A DNA stretch of 48,486 bases from an uncultured Candidatus Melainabacteria bacterium (GCA_934754735.1 CAKVJE010000002.1:1-48486); one strand, 5' to 3'; positions 1 through 8,268 are shown, counted from the stretch's first letter. Numbers and translations are program-made. Notes: a model not told the origin generated them from the sequence alone.

Positions 1-60
1 GATTCGAACCCACGACCAAAGGATTATGAGTCCTCTGCGCTACCGCTGCGCCACAGGCCC
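1..60 (-). tRNA. tRNA-Met (CAU), 3' part cut off by the window edge
   Basis: Read on the minus strand, the sequence begins GGGCCTG (acceptor 5' strand), followed by a GCGC/GCGC D-stem with loop AGCGGTA, a GAGGA/TCCTT anticodon stem with loop CTCATAA (anticodon CAT), and the start of a T-arm with GTTCGAATC. The 3' end lies outside the window. CAT could also be an Ile tRNA with lysidine; elongator Met is the default reading. The 5' tip of this tRNA is repeated in the adjacent tandem repeat. Confidence 0.9.
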
Positions 61-315
61 TTATATAGTATGGCGTCTTAATATTCAGTTTTATCTTGCT
101 TTAGCCTGTGTCTTGCGTTAGCGTCGCTACCTTCCTCTCACTAAACTTGACATTTAGTCAACTTTTGTTCGGCAGAGTGCCACAGGCCCTTATATAGTAT
201 GGCGTCTTAATATTCAGTTTTATCTTGCTTTAACCTGTGTCTTGCGCTAGCGTCGCTACCTTCCTCTCACAAAACTTGACATTTAGTCAACTTTCGTTTG
301 GCAGAGCGCCACAGG
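52..315. repeat. 129-bp tandem duplication starting in the tRNA 5' end
   Basis: Copies lie at 52-180 and 181-309, with a third start (CACAGG) at 310. Each unit begins with CACAGGCCC, the complement of the tRNA-Met acceptor strand, and contains TTGACATTTAGTCAA, a 5-bp inverted repeat. The copies differ at only a few positions. The unit lies upstream of the leftward tRNA, so it may duplicate the tRNA promoter region (ATACTATATAA just before the tRNA start). From 316 to 544 the DNA is AT-rich and I see no gene. Confidence 0.9.
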
Positions 316-544
316 TAATTATACAGGAATGATAAATCACTTATTCATCCTATACAAGGATACCAACTAAATAACAAAAAATCAAGAGTTTGTTTTTATA
401 TACAAATTTCTTTTTAAACAGGTTAAACAACTCCAATAATAATTACAAAAGAAATTTTTAAAAATGTAACAAAAAACTCACTTAACATGCAAAAATCTGA
501 ATTGCGCAACAAAAACAACAAATATAATATCGCACGCTAAAGTT

Positions 545-1576
545 TTATTTGACTCTTGAAAATACTTCTACATCAATATTATCAAATGTATTATTGAAGA
601 AATACGCAGATGATGCCACCATAGAAGCATTGTCCGTACAATATTTCATTATTGGCGCATAAACTGAATATCCTTCGTCTTTCAAGCTAAATATTTTTTT
701 TCTAATTTCAGAATTTGCAGCAACTCCACCGGCTAAAACAACTTGCTTATAACCTGTCTCTTCAAGTGCGTGCTTAACTTTTTTAAACAAAGTAGATGAA
801 ACACATTCTTGAAAACTCGCACAAATATCATTTACAGGCATTTCTTTGCCGTCAAAACTTTTTACTAATCTTAAAACTGCCGTCTTTAATCCACTAAAAC
901 TGAAATCATATCCGCCAACTTTAGCTTCAGGAAGTTTGAAAGCTTGTGGATTACCTTCTTGCGCCAATTTGTCAAGTTTAGGGCCTCCAGGATAAGGCAA
1001 GCCGATTAATCTTGCAACTTTATCATAAGCTTCACCGACAGCGTCATCAATTGTTTCACCTATGATTTCTAAATCAGAATATGAACTTGCTTTAATAATT
1101 TGTGTATGACCACCGCTAACTAAAAGCGCAATAAAAGGTGGTTCTAATTCTGTATCAATAAAGTTTGCAGCCAAGTGAGCGTTTAAGTGGTTAACACCTA
1201 TAAAAGGTTTATCATAGGCTAAAGCTAATGATTTAGCCGCGTTTAATCCGACCAAAAGACAACCTACAAGCCCTGGACCGACAGTTCCTGCAAATGCTGT
1301 AATGTCTTCGCCTTTTAGATTCGCTTGTTTAAAAGCTTCATCAATAACTACATTAATAGCTTCTAAGTGTTCCCTCGCTGCAATTTCAGGAATAACACCG
1401 CCGTAAGCCTCATGAATTTTAATTTGAGAAGCTACAACATTTGCTAAAACTTCTCGTCCACCTTTAACAATAGCACACGCTGTTTCATCACAGCTTGATT
1501 CTATTGCCATAATTATTGAATTTTTATCAATTGTAACAGGTTTGTTACTGAATAATGTATTTTTAATCTTGTTCAT
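545..1576 (-). CDS. tsaD: tRNA N6-adenosine threonylcarbamoyltransferase TsaD
   Basis: TsaD transfers the threonylcarbamoyl group from threonylcarbamoyl-AMP to A37 of ANN-decoding tRNAs, working with TsaB and TsaE in the cytoplasm. The protein (343 aa from this start) shows the ASKHA-type N-terminus MAIESSCDETA, the metal-binding HLNAH motif (His130 and His134), SGGHT, a YPGGPKLD segment, AGGVAAN and the C-terminal CTDNASM motif. The open frame extends further upstream into a repeat, but ATG 1576 has a TATAAT box six bases before it; the other option is the ATG at 1510, directly before AIESSCDE. Neither has a clear Shine-Dalgarno site. It is transcribed divergently from obg. Confidence 0.95.
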   Translation of the reverse strand: MNKIKNTLFSNKPVTIDKNSIIMAIESSCDETACAIVKGGREVLANVVASQIKIHEAYGGVIPEIAAREHLEAINVVIDEAFKQANLKGEDITAFAGTVGPGLVGCLLVGLNAAKSLALAYDKPFIGVNHLNAHLAANFIDTELEPPFIALLVSGGHTQIIKASSYSDLEIIGETIDDAVGEAYDKVARLIGLPYPGGPKLDKLAQEGNPQAFKLPEAKVGGYDFSFSGLKTAVLRLVKSFDGKEMPVNDICASFQECVSSTLFKKVKHALEETGYKQVVLAGGVAANSEIRKKIFSLKDEGYSVYAPIMKYCTDNASMVASSAYFFNNTFDNIDVEVFSRVK

Positions 1577-1582
1577 AGTAGC

Positions 1583-1611
1583 ATTATAATACAAATATAT
1601 CGTGGAACCAA
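1583..1611 (-). promoter_or_regulatory. tsaD promoter, probably leaderless
   Basis: On the minus strand TTGGTT (1606-1611), a 17-base spacer and TATAAT (1583-1588) precede ATG 1576 by six bases. This spacing puts transcription start at or next to the start codon. No ribosome-binding site is visible. Confidence 0.6.
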
Positions 1612-1613
1612 TG

Positions 1614-1802
1614 TCTAAGTAATTTGTTCCAAAGGGTGACTTGGAATTAAAGGACAAACTTGTAGTAAGGTGGAATGTCACCCGCACAAATGGTGAAAAT
1701 CAAATAGCAAAAAAAATCTAAGAAATTTGTTCCAAAGGGTGACTTGGAACAAAAGAACAAACTTGTAGTAAGGTGGAATGTCACCCGCACAAATGGTGAA
1801 AA
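1614..1802. repeat. Two 86-bp direct repeats in the tsaD-obg intergenic region
   Basis: Copies at 1614-1699 and 1717-1802 are offset by 103 bp. Each contains TTCCAA-AGGGTGAC-TTGGAA. In the second copy this is a perfect 10-bp inverted repeat, TTTGTTCCAA/TTGGAACAAA, with an 8-base loop. Each copy also has a distant GGGTGAC/GTCACCC pair. The repeat ends at the obg start; in the first copy ATGGTGAAAATC runs to a TAG, like an aborted copy of the obg leader. Confidence 0.9.
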
Positions 1803-1804
1803 AA

Positions 1805-3103
1805 ATGAAGTTTTTAGATAAAGCAAAAATAAGAGTAATCTCAGGTCATGGCGGAAACGGCATGGTAGCTTGGCGTCGTGAAAAATATGTAGATAAAGGC
1901 GGCCCGGCTGGTGGTGACGGAGGACGCGGAGGAGACATTTATTTTGTTGCAGATGAAAACATGTCAACACTTTTGGACTTCAAAATCAAATCAGTGTTCA
2001 AAGCTCCATCCGGTGAAAACGGCGGTATCAAGGGTATGCATGGTGCTTGCGCCAAAGATTTGTATTTAAAAGTACCGATGGGAACAATTGTTAGAGATAC
2101 TAAAACAGGCAATATTATAGCAGATTTAACAGAACACGAACAAAAAGTTCTTATTGCAAAAGGTGGACGCGGTGGTCGCGGGAATGCAAGATTTGCGACT
2201 GCTCAAAAAAGAGCTCCGCAATTTTGTGAACCGGGAGAACCGGGAATTGAAAGAGTTTTGGAATTAGAACTTAAACTAATTGCTGATATCGGACTTTTAG
2301 GGATGCCAAACGCCGGCAAATCAACATTTATTAGTGCAGTAAGTTCTGCAAAACCCAAAATAGCTGATTATCCGTTTACAACACTCGTTCCAAACTTGGG
2401 CGTTGTGAAGAAGTCTGACGGCGGTTCTTATGTTATTGCTGATATTCCCGGTCTTATTGAAGGCGCGTCTGAAGGCGTTGGACTTGGTCACGAATTCTTA
2501 AGACACGTTGAAAGATGTCGTTTCTTGGTTCATATTGTTGATTTAACTGCAGAAAATCCTGTTGAAAATTATAAAATTATTAATAATGAGCTAAAAAAAC
2601 ATTCAGAAGGTTTAGCAAATCTTTATCAAATTCTTGTTCTTAACAAAATTGATGCGATATTGGAAGAAGATTTAGAAAGACTTAAAAATGAATTTAAGCC
2701 TTTAGCTAAAGATATTTTCACAATTTCTGCTGTTACTAAACAGGGCTTAGATGATTTACTTTACTTTATTTCAAATAAGGTTGACGAAATTCCTAAACCT
2801 GAATTTGACATTGATATAGAAGAAGATTTAGGCGCTTATGACAATGATGATAGCGCGTTTGAAGTTAATAAAGTTGCTAAAGATGTTTATATAATTTCAG
2901 GCGGAAAAATTAATCGTTTAGCAAAAGTTACGGATGCTAGAAATACTGAGCAAGTTGTAAGATTGCAAAATATCTTGAAAAGTATGGGAGTTTTTGAGAA
3001 ATTACATCAATATGGACTTAAAAACGGCGATACTGTAATTCTCGGACATTTAGAACTTGGTTATTACGATGATGAAATTTGGGGAGAAGGTAGCAAAATT
3101 TAA
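1805..3103 (+). CDS. obg: GTPase Obg/CgtA
   Basis: Essential ribosome-associated GTPase acting in 50S assembly and stress signalling. The 432-aa protein has the glycine-rich Obg fold (GGNGMVAWRREKYVDKGGPAGG region, residues 16-37), then the G domain with GMPNAGKST (about 166-174), ADIPG, and LNKID, then a complete OCT C-terminal domain ending in LELGYYDD. I chose MKFLDKAKIRV as the start because it matches the family N-terminus and has GGTGA six to seven bases upstream; the frame is open further upstream through the repeat. In many bacteria obg lies next to rplU-rpmA; here four genes separate them. Confidence 0.96.
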   Translation: MKFLDKAKIRVISGHGGNGMVAWRREKYVDKGGPAGGDGGRGGDIYFVADENMSTLLDFKIKSVFKAPSGENGGIKGMHGACAKDLYLKVPMGTIVRDTKTGNIIADLTEHEQKVLIAKGGRGGRGNARFATAQKRAPQFCEPGEPGIERVLELELKLIADIGLLGMPNAGKSTFISAVSSAKPKIADYPFTTLVPNLGVVKKSDGGSYVIADIPGLIEGASEGVGLGHEFLRHVERCRFLVHIVDLTAENPVENYKIINNELKKHSEGLANLYQILVLNKIDAILEEDLERLKNEFKPLAKDIFTISAVTKQGLDDLLYFISNKVDEIPKPEFDIDIEEDLGAYDNDDSAFEVNKVAKDVYIISGGKINRLAKVTDARNTEQVVRLQNILKSMGVFEKLHQYGLKNGDTVILGHLELGYYDDEIWGEGSKI

Positions 3104-3139
3104 TTTTACAAGTTTTGTATAAGTACAAGGAGTATAAAA

Positions 3140-3649
3140 ATGAACGTATCACTAAAAACTTTTTTACCAATTACATTAGCCGGTGCTATGACTTTGGCAT
3201 CTTGTGAATCTCAATTGCCAAAACTTGTGCATGAATATTGTACGGAACATGATAAAAGTGCTAAAGATTTTAATAGTATTGATGAAACATACGGTGCTTC
3301 CGAGAAGGTTTCTAAACTGGATTCTATGGCTTATTCAGATATTTTTAGAGGTACTAAATTAGCCAAAGATTCAGCTAAAGTTGCAGAATTTAATAAGTTT
3401 GCATCAGATAATCGTTGTAAAAGTGCTTTACGCGATGAAGTTATTGATTATCAAAATAATAAAGCGCGAAATATTGGTATGTCATTAAAAGAGTTTGATG
3501 AAATGCACAGCTATCAACATTTGGAACATCGCCAAAATTATTTGGATAATTACATGTACAAAAAGTTTTTCAAAGATAATGGCGTTTTAGATAAGAATGT
3601 TGAAAAACAATGTGACGAATATTCTAATCACATACTTTCTAATTTATAG
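3140..3649 (+). CDS. Small lipoprotein, tandem paralogue 1
   Basis: Unrecognised family. A 169-aa protein with a lipoprotein signal: Lys6, a hydrophobic stretch, then the lipobox LASC with Cys22. It is predicted to be secreted by Sec, lipidated by Lgt (encoded at 42432-43205) and anchored in the envelope. The mature part shares two blocks with the next two genes: SKLDSxAYSDIFxxTKLxKDSAKVAEFNK, and C-terminal YxxFFxDNGVLDKN followed by a CDxYS segment. An AAGGAG site lies just upstream. It probably forms one operon with its paralogues. Confidence 0.85.
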   Translation: MNVSLKTFLPITLAGAMTLASCESQLPKLVHEYCTEHDKSAKDFNSIDETYGASEKVSKLDSMAYSDIFRGTKLAKDSAKVAEFNKFASDNRCKSALRDEVIDYQNNKARNIGMSLKEFDEMHSYQHLEHRQNYLDNYMYKKFFKDNGVLDKNVEKQCDEYSNHILSNL

Positions 3650-3667
3650 TACATAAAGGAGTATAAT

Positions 3668-4180
3668 ATGAACGTATCATTAAAAACTATTTTGCCAATC
3701 ACACTAGCAGGTGCAATTACACTTACAGCTTGCGATAGCGAAATCAAATCTCTTGCTCATCAATATTGTGTGGAAAATAATAAAACTGTAAAAGATTATG
3801 ATAACATCGAAAATACCATAGGTGCTGATAAAAAAATCTCTAAATTAGATTCTATTGCTTATTCAGATATTTTCAATGCAACAAAATTGATAAAAGATTC
3901 AGCAAAAGTTGCCGAATTTAACAAAATTGCTTCACAGCATCGTTCCAGTTCATATGATCAACAGAATATTGAATCCTTTTTAAAAACTAAAGCCAAAAAT
4001 TCCGGAATGTTATTAAAAGATTATGATGAAATGTGTAAGTGTGATAACAATGCTTATTACCAACACTTTTTAGATAATTTTGTATACCAAAAATTTTTTA
4101 ATGATAATGGTGTTTTAGATAAAAATATAAAAAACAAATGCGATAAATACTCACAAAACGCAATTTCAGTATTAAAATAA
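3668..4180 (+). CDS. Small lipoprotein, tandem paralogue 2
   Basis: A 170-aa close paralogue of the preceding gene: the signal peptides are nearly identical (lipobox LTAC, Cys22), as are the SKLDSIAYSDIF and KDSAKVAEFNKIAS blocks and the FFNDNGVLDKN tail. It starts 18 bases after the previous stop and has its own AAAGGAG site. The middle of the protein (residues about 95-130) is the least conserved part. It probably arose by tandem duplication. No function is recognised. Confidence 0.85.
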   Translation: MNVSLKTILPITLAGAITLTACDSEIKSLAHQYCVENNKTVKDYDNIENTIGADKKISKLDSIAYSDIFNATKLIKDSAKVAEFNKIASQHRSSSYDQQNIESFLKTKAKNSGMLLKDYDEMCKCDNNAYYQHFLDNFVYQKFFNDNGVLDKNIKNKCDKYSQNAISVLK

Positions 4181-4204
4181 TATAATTACATAGAGGAACA
4201 AGAT

Positions 4205-4660
4205 ATGAAGATATCGTTAAAGACATTTTTACCAGTTGTTGCTATAGGGAGCTTGGTTACAGCTTCTTGTGCATCTCAAATAGACAAAAGAAATGCAATA
4301 GAAATTGCAGAAGAAAATTGCTTGAAACAAGCCGATTTGGATTCGGTAGCATACAGAAATATCTTTAACTCAACAATTGCAGCTAAAGATTCAGATAAAG
4401 TAGCGCAGTTTAACGAAGTTGCCGGCAACATGAAATTCCGCTTTAACGAAATTGATAGAATTCTTACCGATGAAGGAATTTCACCTGAAGAATATAATAT
4501 GGGTAATTTCAAACTTGCTGATGACGTGGATACAAGCAGAGCATACCAACATTTTGCAGATAGCTGGATGTACAAAAACTTATTTAAAAAGATGGGTATT
4601 TTATCAGACAGCATTGCTAAAAAATGTGATGAAGCAGCAGAAAAAACAAAACCTTACTAA
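4205..4660 (+). CDS. Small lipoprotein, tandem paralogue 3
   Basis: A 151-aa, more diverged paralogue: signal MKISLKTFLPVV with TASC (Cys22), the LDSVAYRNIF block, KDSDKVAQFNEVAG and a YQHFADSWMYKNLFKKMGIL tail followed by CDEA. The gene ends directly before tadA, whose ATG lies one base after the stop, so translation of tadA may depend on this gene. The role is unknown. Confidence 0.83.
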   Translation: MKISLKTFLPVVAIGSLVTASCASQIDKRNAIEIAEENCLKQADLDSVAYRNIFNSTIAAKDSDKVAQFNEVAGNMKFRFNEIDRILTDEGISPEEYNMGNFKLADDVDTSRAYQHFADSWMYKNLFKKMGILSDSIAKKCDEAAEKTKPY

Positions 4661-4661
4661 A

Positions 4662-5090
4662 ATGCAAAACGCTATTAATGAAGCTTTAAAATGCAAAATT
4701 GATGTTCCGGTCGGTTGTGTAATAAAAAAAGACGGCGAAATTATCGCAAAAGCAAGCAACAGACGGGAGATAGATAATGACGTAACCGCACACGCTGAAA
4801 TTCTTGCAATCAAAGACGCACAGCAAGAATTAAACAGCTCAAGACTAACGAATTGTGAGCTATATGTTACGTTAGAGCCTTGCCCAATGTGCACTTGGGC
4901 AATTTTACAAGCAGGAATAAAAACTATTTATTTTGGCTCGTACAACACTCAATATGGCGCAATGGGAAGTGCTATAGATTTAGCAAGTTTAGCGCATTCA
5001 AAAATAAAAATCTATGGCGGAATTGAAGAAGAAAAATGCGATCAAATATTAAAAGAGTTTTTTAACAAGATTCGAAAATCGCATTTGTAA
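4662..5090 (+). CDS. tadA: tRNA-specific adenosine deaminase TadA
   Basis: Converts A34 to inosine in the wobble position of tRNA-Arg(ACG). The 142-aa protein has the zinc-deaminase motifs: TAHAE (His and catalytic Glu), then LEPCPMC with two zinc cysteines, and the TadA-type GAMGSAIDL segment that separates it from cytidine and guanine deaminases. VPVG precedes these as in the family. The frame is open far upstream inside the lipoprotein gene, but homology begins at MQNAINEA and the ATG follows the previous stop by one base, which suggests coupled translation. No strong Shine-Dalgarno site is seen. Confidence 0.9.
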   Translation: MQNAINEALKCKIDVPVGCVIKKDGEIIAKASNRREIDNDVTAHAEILAIKDAQQELNSSRLTNCELYVTLEPCPMCTWAILQAGIKTIYFGSYNTQYGAMGSAIDLASLAHSKIKIYGGIEEEKCDQILKEFFNKIRKSHL

Positions 5091-5110
5091 ATAAATTTAA
5101 AGCTCAAATC

Positions 5111-5139
5111 TTGACAGTATACTTGCGATTATGTTTAAA
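5111..5139 (+). promoter_or_regulatory. Probable promoter and long leader of rplU-rpmA
   Basis: A consensus TTGACA (5111-5116) is followed after 17-18 bases by TTTAAA/TTAAAT. The expected transcript has a leader of about 130 bases before rplU, including TAGATA-(9)-TATCTA. Autoregulatory leaders are known for r-protein operons; I cannot match this one to a known L21 leader family. Confidence 0.5.
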
Positions 5140-5278
5140 TATAAGTTATAAATAGTATTAGATAGGTTAATCGTATCTAAACGGGTGGTACAAGACATAA
5201 AATTGGCGAAAGTAGAAACTTGCGCAATAGAATTTGTCAAAATACACTCTACGATTCCTCAAAAAGAAAGGAAATACA

Positions 5279-5629
5279 ATGTACGCAATAGTCGAAACAG
5301 GTGGTAAACAATACCAAGTTGAAGAAGGACGTTATGTAGACGTTGAATTATTAGGCGAAGAAAAAGACGCTAAAGTAGTTTTTGATAAAGTTGTTATGAT
5401 TGTTAACGGCAAAAAATCAAAAGTTGGTCAACCATACGTAGCTAACGCTAAGGTTGAAGGTACAATCGTAAAAAATGACAAAGCTAAAAAAGTTATCGTA
5501 TACAAACAAAGACCTAAAAAAGGTTATAGAAAAAAACAAGGTCACAGACAAGGCTTTGCAAGAGTTATGATTAGCAAAATCAGAACAACAGCTTCTAAAG
5601 CTAAATCAGAAGCAACTTCTGAAGAATAG
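5279..5629 (+). CDS. rplU: 50S ribosomal protein L21
   Basis: Binds 23S rRNA in the large subunit. It starts at MYAIVETGGKQYQV, the universal L21 N-terminus, with AGAAAGGAAA upstream; the 15-residue upstream extension of the frame is not family-like. The 116-aa protein keeps the basic KRPKKGYRKKQGHRQ segment (about residues 79-95) that contacts rRNA, and has a lysine/serine-rich tail slightly longer than usual. It is followed by rpmA, with a CACCC/GGGTG hairpin at about 5638-5659 between them. Confidence 0.97.
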   Translation: MYAIVETGGKQYQVEEGRYVDVELLGEEKDAKVVFDKVVMIVNGKKSKVGQPYVANAKVEGTIVKNDKAKKVIVYKQRPKKGYRKKQGHRQGFARVMISKIRTTASKAKSEATSEE

Positions 5630-5728
5630 TCGGACTCGCACCCTTTCAAAATGGGTGTTTACAATAGAGGTTGATGAATAATTACAAATGTCAACCGATA
5701 AAAATAATATAATAAAAGGAGAATAAAA

Positions 5729-5983
5729 ATGGCACATAAGAAAGGTATGGGTTCCACCCGTAACGGTCGTGATTCCGAAGCGAAGCGATTAGGCGTTAAA
5801 AAATTTGGTGGAGAAATTGTAAAAGCCGGTAATATCCTTGTTCGCCAAAGAGGAACAAAAGTTCACCCTGGTAACAATGTAGGTATCGGTTCAGATGACA
5901 CTTTGTTCGCTTTAATTGACGGACAAGTTAAATTTGAAGCTCACAGACGCGACAGAAAACAAGTTAGTGTTTACGCTGTGTAG
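5729..5983 (+). CDS. rpmA: 50S ribosomal protein L27
   Basis: L27 reaches the peptidyl transferase centre with its N-terminus. The 84-aa protein begins [19 protein letters not shown], the family signature, with a strong AAAGGAGA site. It lacks the cleaved N-terminal extension of Firmicutes and Fusobacteria, and no Prp protease gene lies between rplU and rpmA. This argues against a Clostridium-type host. A strong terminator follows. Confidence 0.97.
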   Translation: MAHKKGMGSTRNGRDSEAKRLGVKKFGGEIVKAGNILVRQRGTKVHPGNNVGIGSDDTLFALIDGQVKFEAHRRDRKQVSVYAV

Positions 5984-6000
5984 TTTAAAACTAAATTCAA

Positions 6001-6033
6001 AAAAAAAGCCTTTCTTATAGAAAGGCTTTTTTT
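6001..6033 (+). terminator. Rho-independent terminator after rpmA
   Basis: GCCTTTC-TTATA-GAAAGGC stem flanked by A7 on the left and T7 on the right. It ends the rplU-rpmA transcript. Confidence 0.93.
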
Positions 6034-6123
6034 ATTAATATAAAATAGCAAAAATTATTTTTACAGGTTTTACAATAATAAATAAGAAAAGTAAATTATT
6101 AAATTTAGATAAAGGAGGCTCTC

Positions 6124-6414
6124 TTGAATTTAAATAATGTATCACCAATCTCTTGCAAAGCTAATACTTCTAAATTCGCTAAACAATTCAATATTCCGAT
6201 GAAAGATGGTTCTGAAACAATTATGAAATTGACGGACAATTCTATAGATTGCTTAATGCATAAAGAAGGACGTATTTTAGGCGGATATGGTCATAAAGCG
6301 CCGGATGGAATTGTTGTTGATGAAGTTTTAGATATTTATAAAAAGTCTTTAGCCAATAATATTAAAGAAGGTTTTGATTTTTTAAAAGAATTTTTGATTG
6401 CAATATCTAAATAA
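6124..6414 (+). CDS. Hypothetical 96-aa protein, TTG start
   Basis: Not recognised. The start is a TTG placed five bases after a perfect AAAGGAGG. The N-terminus MNLNNVSPISCKANTSKF resembles the short leader-like N-termini of the proteins at 20006 and 45428 (P-I-x, then an F/C-x-A/G). The body contains GSETIMKLTDNSIDCLMHKEG and a GGYGHKAPDG loop and ends in a hydrophobic amphipathic helix (FDFLKEFLIAIS). No membrane segment or enzyme motif is seen. Confidence 0.72.
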   Translation: MNLNNVSPISCKANTSKFAKQFNIPMKDGSETIMKLTDNSIDCLMHKEGRILGGYGHKAPDGIVVDEVLDIYKKSLANNIKEGFDFLKEFLIAISK

Positions 6415-6443
6415 TTGCCCTAAATTGCAAATTATAGTATAAT
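6415..6443 (+). promoter_or_regulatory. Promoter of the methyltransferase gene
   Basis: TTGCCC (6415-6420), a 17-base spacer and TATAAT (6438-6443). The -35 box follows directly after the TAA of the previous gene. The leader is about 20 bases and carries AAGGAAA before ATG 6470. Confidence 0.65.
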
Positions 6444-6469
6444 TTTCTGGTAACAACAAGGAAAATTAT

Positions 6470-7336
6470 ATGAGTGAGATTTGCAAAAATTGGACGCAAT
6501 GGCTTAAACAAAATCGTTTTGCCGGCTTAACTCCTGAAATGCAAGAGCAAACTATGCGTTGGCTTGAAGCTGTTAGGGATGTTATTATGGTTTATGCAGA
6601 AATTAAACCTTATGACGTTGTGCTAGATATTGGAACCGGCACCGGACTCTTGGCGTTCAAAGCTTTAGAACTGCAAAACTGCGCAGGTAAGGTTATTTTT
6701 TCAGATTTATTCCAAGATTGTTTGGATGATTGCAAGCAGATTCTTGATGATGCCGGAATTACGACCGGTTACGAATTCTTGCAATGTCCGGTTGAGCATA
6801 TTGCACTTCCGGAAAGTACCGTACACAAAGCACTTATGCGTTCTGTGCTTGTTCACGTTGTAAATAAGCAACCTGCAATAAGTGAAGTATACAGAGTTTT
6901 AAAACCGGGTGGAAAATTGTGTGCGTTTGAACCTATAATTCGCTCAAACACCCGTTATTGGGAAATTTTAGACCCAATGTATATAGAAAAATATGAAGAT
7001 TTCAAGAGGGTAGAAAATGAAATTATGGATAATCCGCTTGATTCGCTTTGTAATTTTGATGAAGATACTTTAAAAATGAATCTTGAAATTGCAGGATTTT
7101 CAATTCCGGAAGTTAAGTTACAAGAAGTTCGTTCAAAATACGTAGTTCAGCCGAATATGGTTAAAGAGTGGTTTGTAAATCCGCCATCACCTAACCAACC
7201 TTCGACAAAAGAAAGGTACTTAAAATATTTTGACGAAAAAACAGTAGATAAATTTATGCAAGATGTTCAAAACTACTTGACAGGACGTGAGATTAGTTTG
7301 AAAACAAATGCAGTGTTTATTAATGCAACGAAGTAG
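6470..7336 (+). CDS. SAM-dependent methyltransferase, substrate unknown
   Basis: A 288-aa class I methyltransferase. The SAM-binding motif I is VLDIGTGTGLLAF (about residues 50-62), an acidic post-motif lies at IFSDLF, and the RVLKPGGKLCAFEP segment matches motif III of the Methyltransf_11 type. The N-terminal 40 residues (WTQWLKQNRFAGL) and the C-terminal third (YLKYFDEKTVDKFMQDVQNYL) are probably for substrate binding and are not recognised. ArsM- or UbiE-like substrates are possible, but the paired cysteines expected of ArsM are not evident. It has its own promoter and sits before the LPS genes. Confidence 0.85.
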   Translation: MSEICKNWTQWLKQNRFAGLTPEMQEQTMRWLEAVRDVIMVYAEIKPYDVVLDIGTGTGLLAFKALELQNCAGKVIFSDLFQDCLDDCKQILDDAGITTGYEFLQCPVEHIALPESTVHKALMRSVLVHVVNKQPAISEVYRVLKPGGKLCAFEPIIRSNTRYWEILDPMYIEKYEDFKRVENEIMDNPLDSLCNFDEDTLKMNLEIAGFSIPEVKLQEVRSKYVVQPNMVKEWFVNPPSPNQPSTKERYLKYFDEKTVDKFMQDVQNYLTGREISLKTNAVFINATK

Positions 7337-7343
7337 AAAGGAT

Positions 7344-7482
7344 GGGAATAAGGTAATAGGGTAATAAGGGAATAAGTGATTTTAAAAGATATTTTTAATA
7401 AAAATACATTTATTTTGCGCATACATAGATAATAAATTTAAAACCTCTTATTCCCTCATTGCCTTATTCCCCTATTCCCTTA
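7344..7482. repeat. Inverted pair of about 7-bp periodic arrays
   Basis: The left arm (7344-7376) is built of GGGAATAAGGTAATAGGG-like units; the right arm (7447-7482) is its approximate complement (CTTATTCCC repeated). The spacer of about 70 bases is AT-rich. The right arm ends about ten bases before the kdsB start, so it lies in the kdsB leader. The same architecture recurs at 8269-8422. Confidence 0.8.
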
Positions 7483-7492
7483 AGAAACAACA

Positions 7493-8245
7493 ATGACAAC
7501 ACAAAATCAAACCGCCATAATCATTCCGGCGCGTTACGGCTCATCCAGACTTGAAGGCAAACCGTTACTAAAAGCAAACAATAAACCTATCATTCAATGG
7601 GTTTGGGAAAAGGCAAAATCTTGCCCGATGGTTGATAGAGTAATTGTAGCAACCGATGATGATAGAATTTATAACGCTTGTAAAGAATTCAGAGCAGAAG
7701 TTGAAATGACTTCAACCGAACATAAAAGCGGAAGTGATAGAATCGCTGAAGTAGCGGAACGTCATCCTGAAATTGGCTACATTATTAATCTTCAAGGTGA
7801 TGAACCATTAATTGAACAAGCAAACATTGAACTTGTTATTAAAGGTGTAAAAGAAGATGCTAACGCGGACATTTCAACACTTGTAAGAGAAATTAAAGAC
7901 GCGGACGAAGTCAACAATCCAAACCTTGTAAAATGCGTTTTTGACTTCAATAATTATGCAATGTATTTTTCTCGCTCAAAAATTCCTTATGAAAGAGCTG
8001 AAAATGACGGTAGTTGGAAGTTTTACGGTCATCTGGGAATTTACGGTTATAAACGTGAAGCATTATTTAAGATGACAAAATTACCTCAAACACCTTATGA
8101 AATGGCAGAAAAGCTTGAACAATTAAGAGCTTTGCAAAACGGTATGAAAATCAAAGTTGCAGTCGTTGACAATGTTCCGGTTGGAATTGATACGGCTGAG
8201 GATTTTGAGAAGTTTAGGAAAATGGTAGAAAAAGGATGTGAATAG
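7493..8245 (+). CDS. kdsB: CMP-Kdo synthetase (3-deoxy-manno-octulosonate cytidylyltransferase)
   Basis: Activates Kdo with CTP to form CMP-Kdo for the inner core of LPS. The 250-aa length matches the family. Motifs: IIPARYGSSRLEGKPL nucleotide-binding N-terminus, VATDDDRI, TSTEHKSGSDRIAE, NLQGDEPLI with the metal-binding Asp, FSRSKIPYER, and the C-terminal VPVGIDTAEDFEK. No clear Shine-Dalgarno site precedes ATG 7493; the leader carries the arm of an inverted repeat. With kdsA (38551) and lpxK it shows that the cell makes Kdo-lipid A. Confidence 0.95.
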   Translation: MTTQNQTAIIIPARYGSSRLEGKPLLKANNKPIIQWVWEKAKSCPMVDRVIVATDDDRIYNACKEFRAEVEMTSTEHKSGSDRIAEVAERHPEIGYIINLQGDEPLIEQANIELVIKGVKEDANADISTLVREIKDADEVNNPNLVKCVFDFNNYAMYFSRSKIPYERAENDGSWKFYGHLGIYGYKREALFKMTKLPQTPYEMAEKLEQLRALQNGMKIKVAVVDNVPVGIDTAEDFEKFRKMVEKGCE

Positions 8246-8268
8246 ACTAGTAGTTGGGTAAAAATATT

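Noticed and set aside
1647..1970. Minus-strand open frame over the obg start
   Set aside because: It lies opposite the conserved Obg N-terminus and through the direct repeats; no family features.
4452..4661. N-terminal extension of the tadA frame into the third lipoprotein gene
   Set aside because: TadA homology begins at the ATG 4662, and the extension lies out of frame in a conserved lipoprotein.
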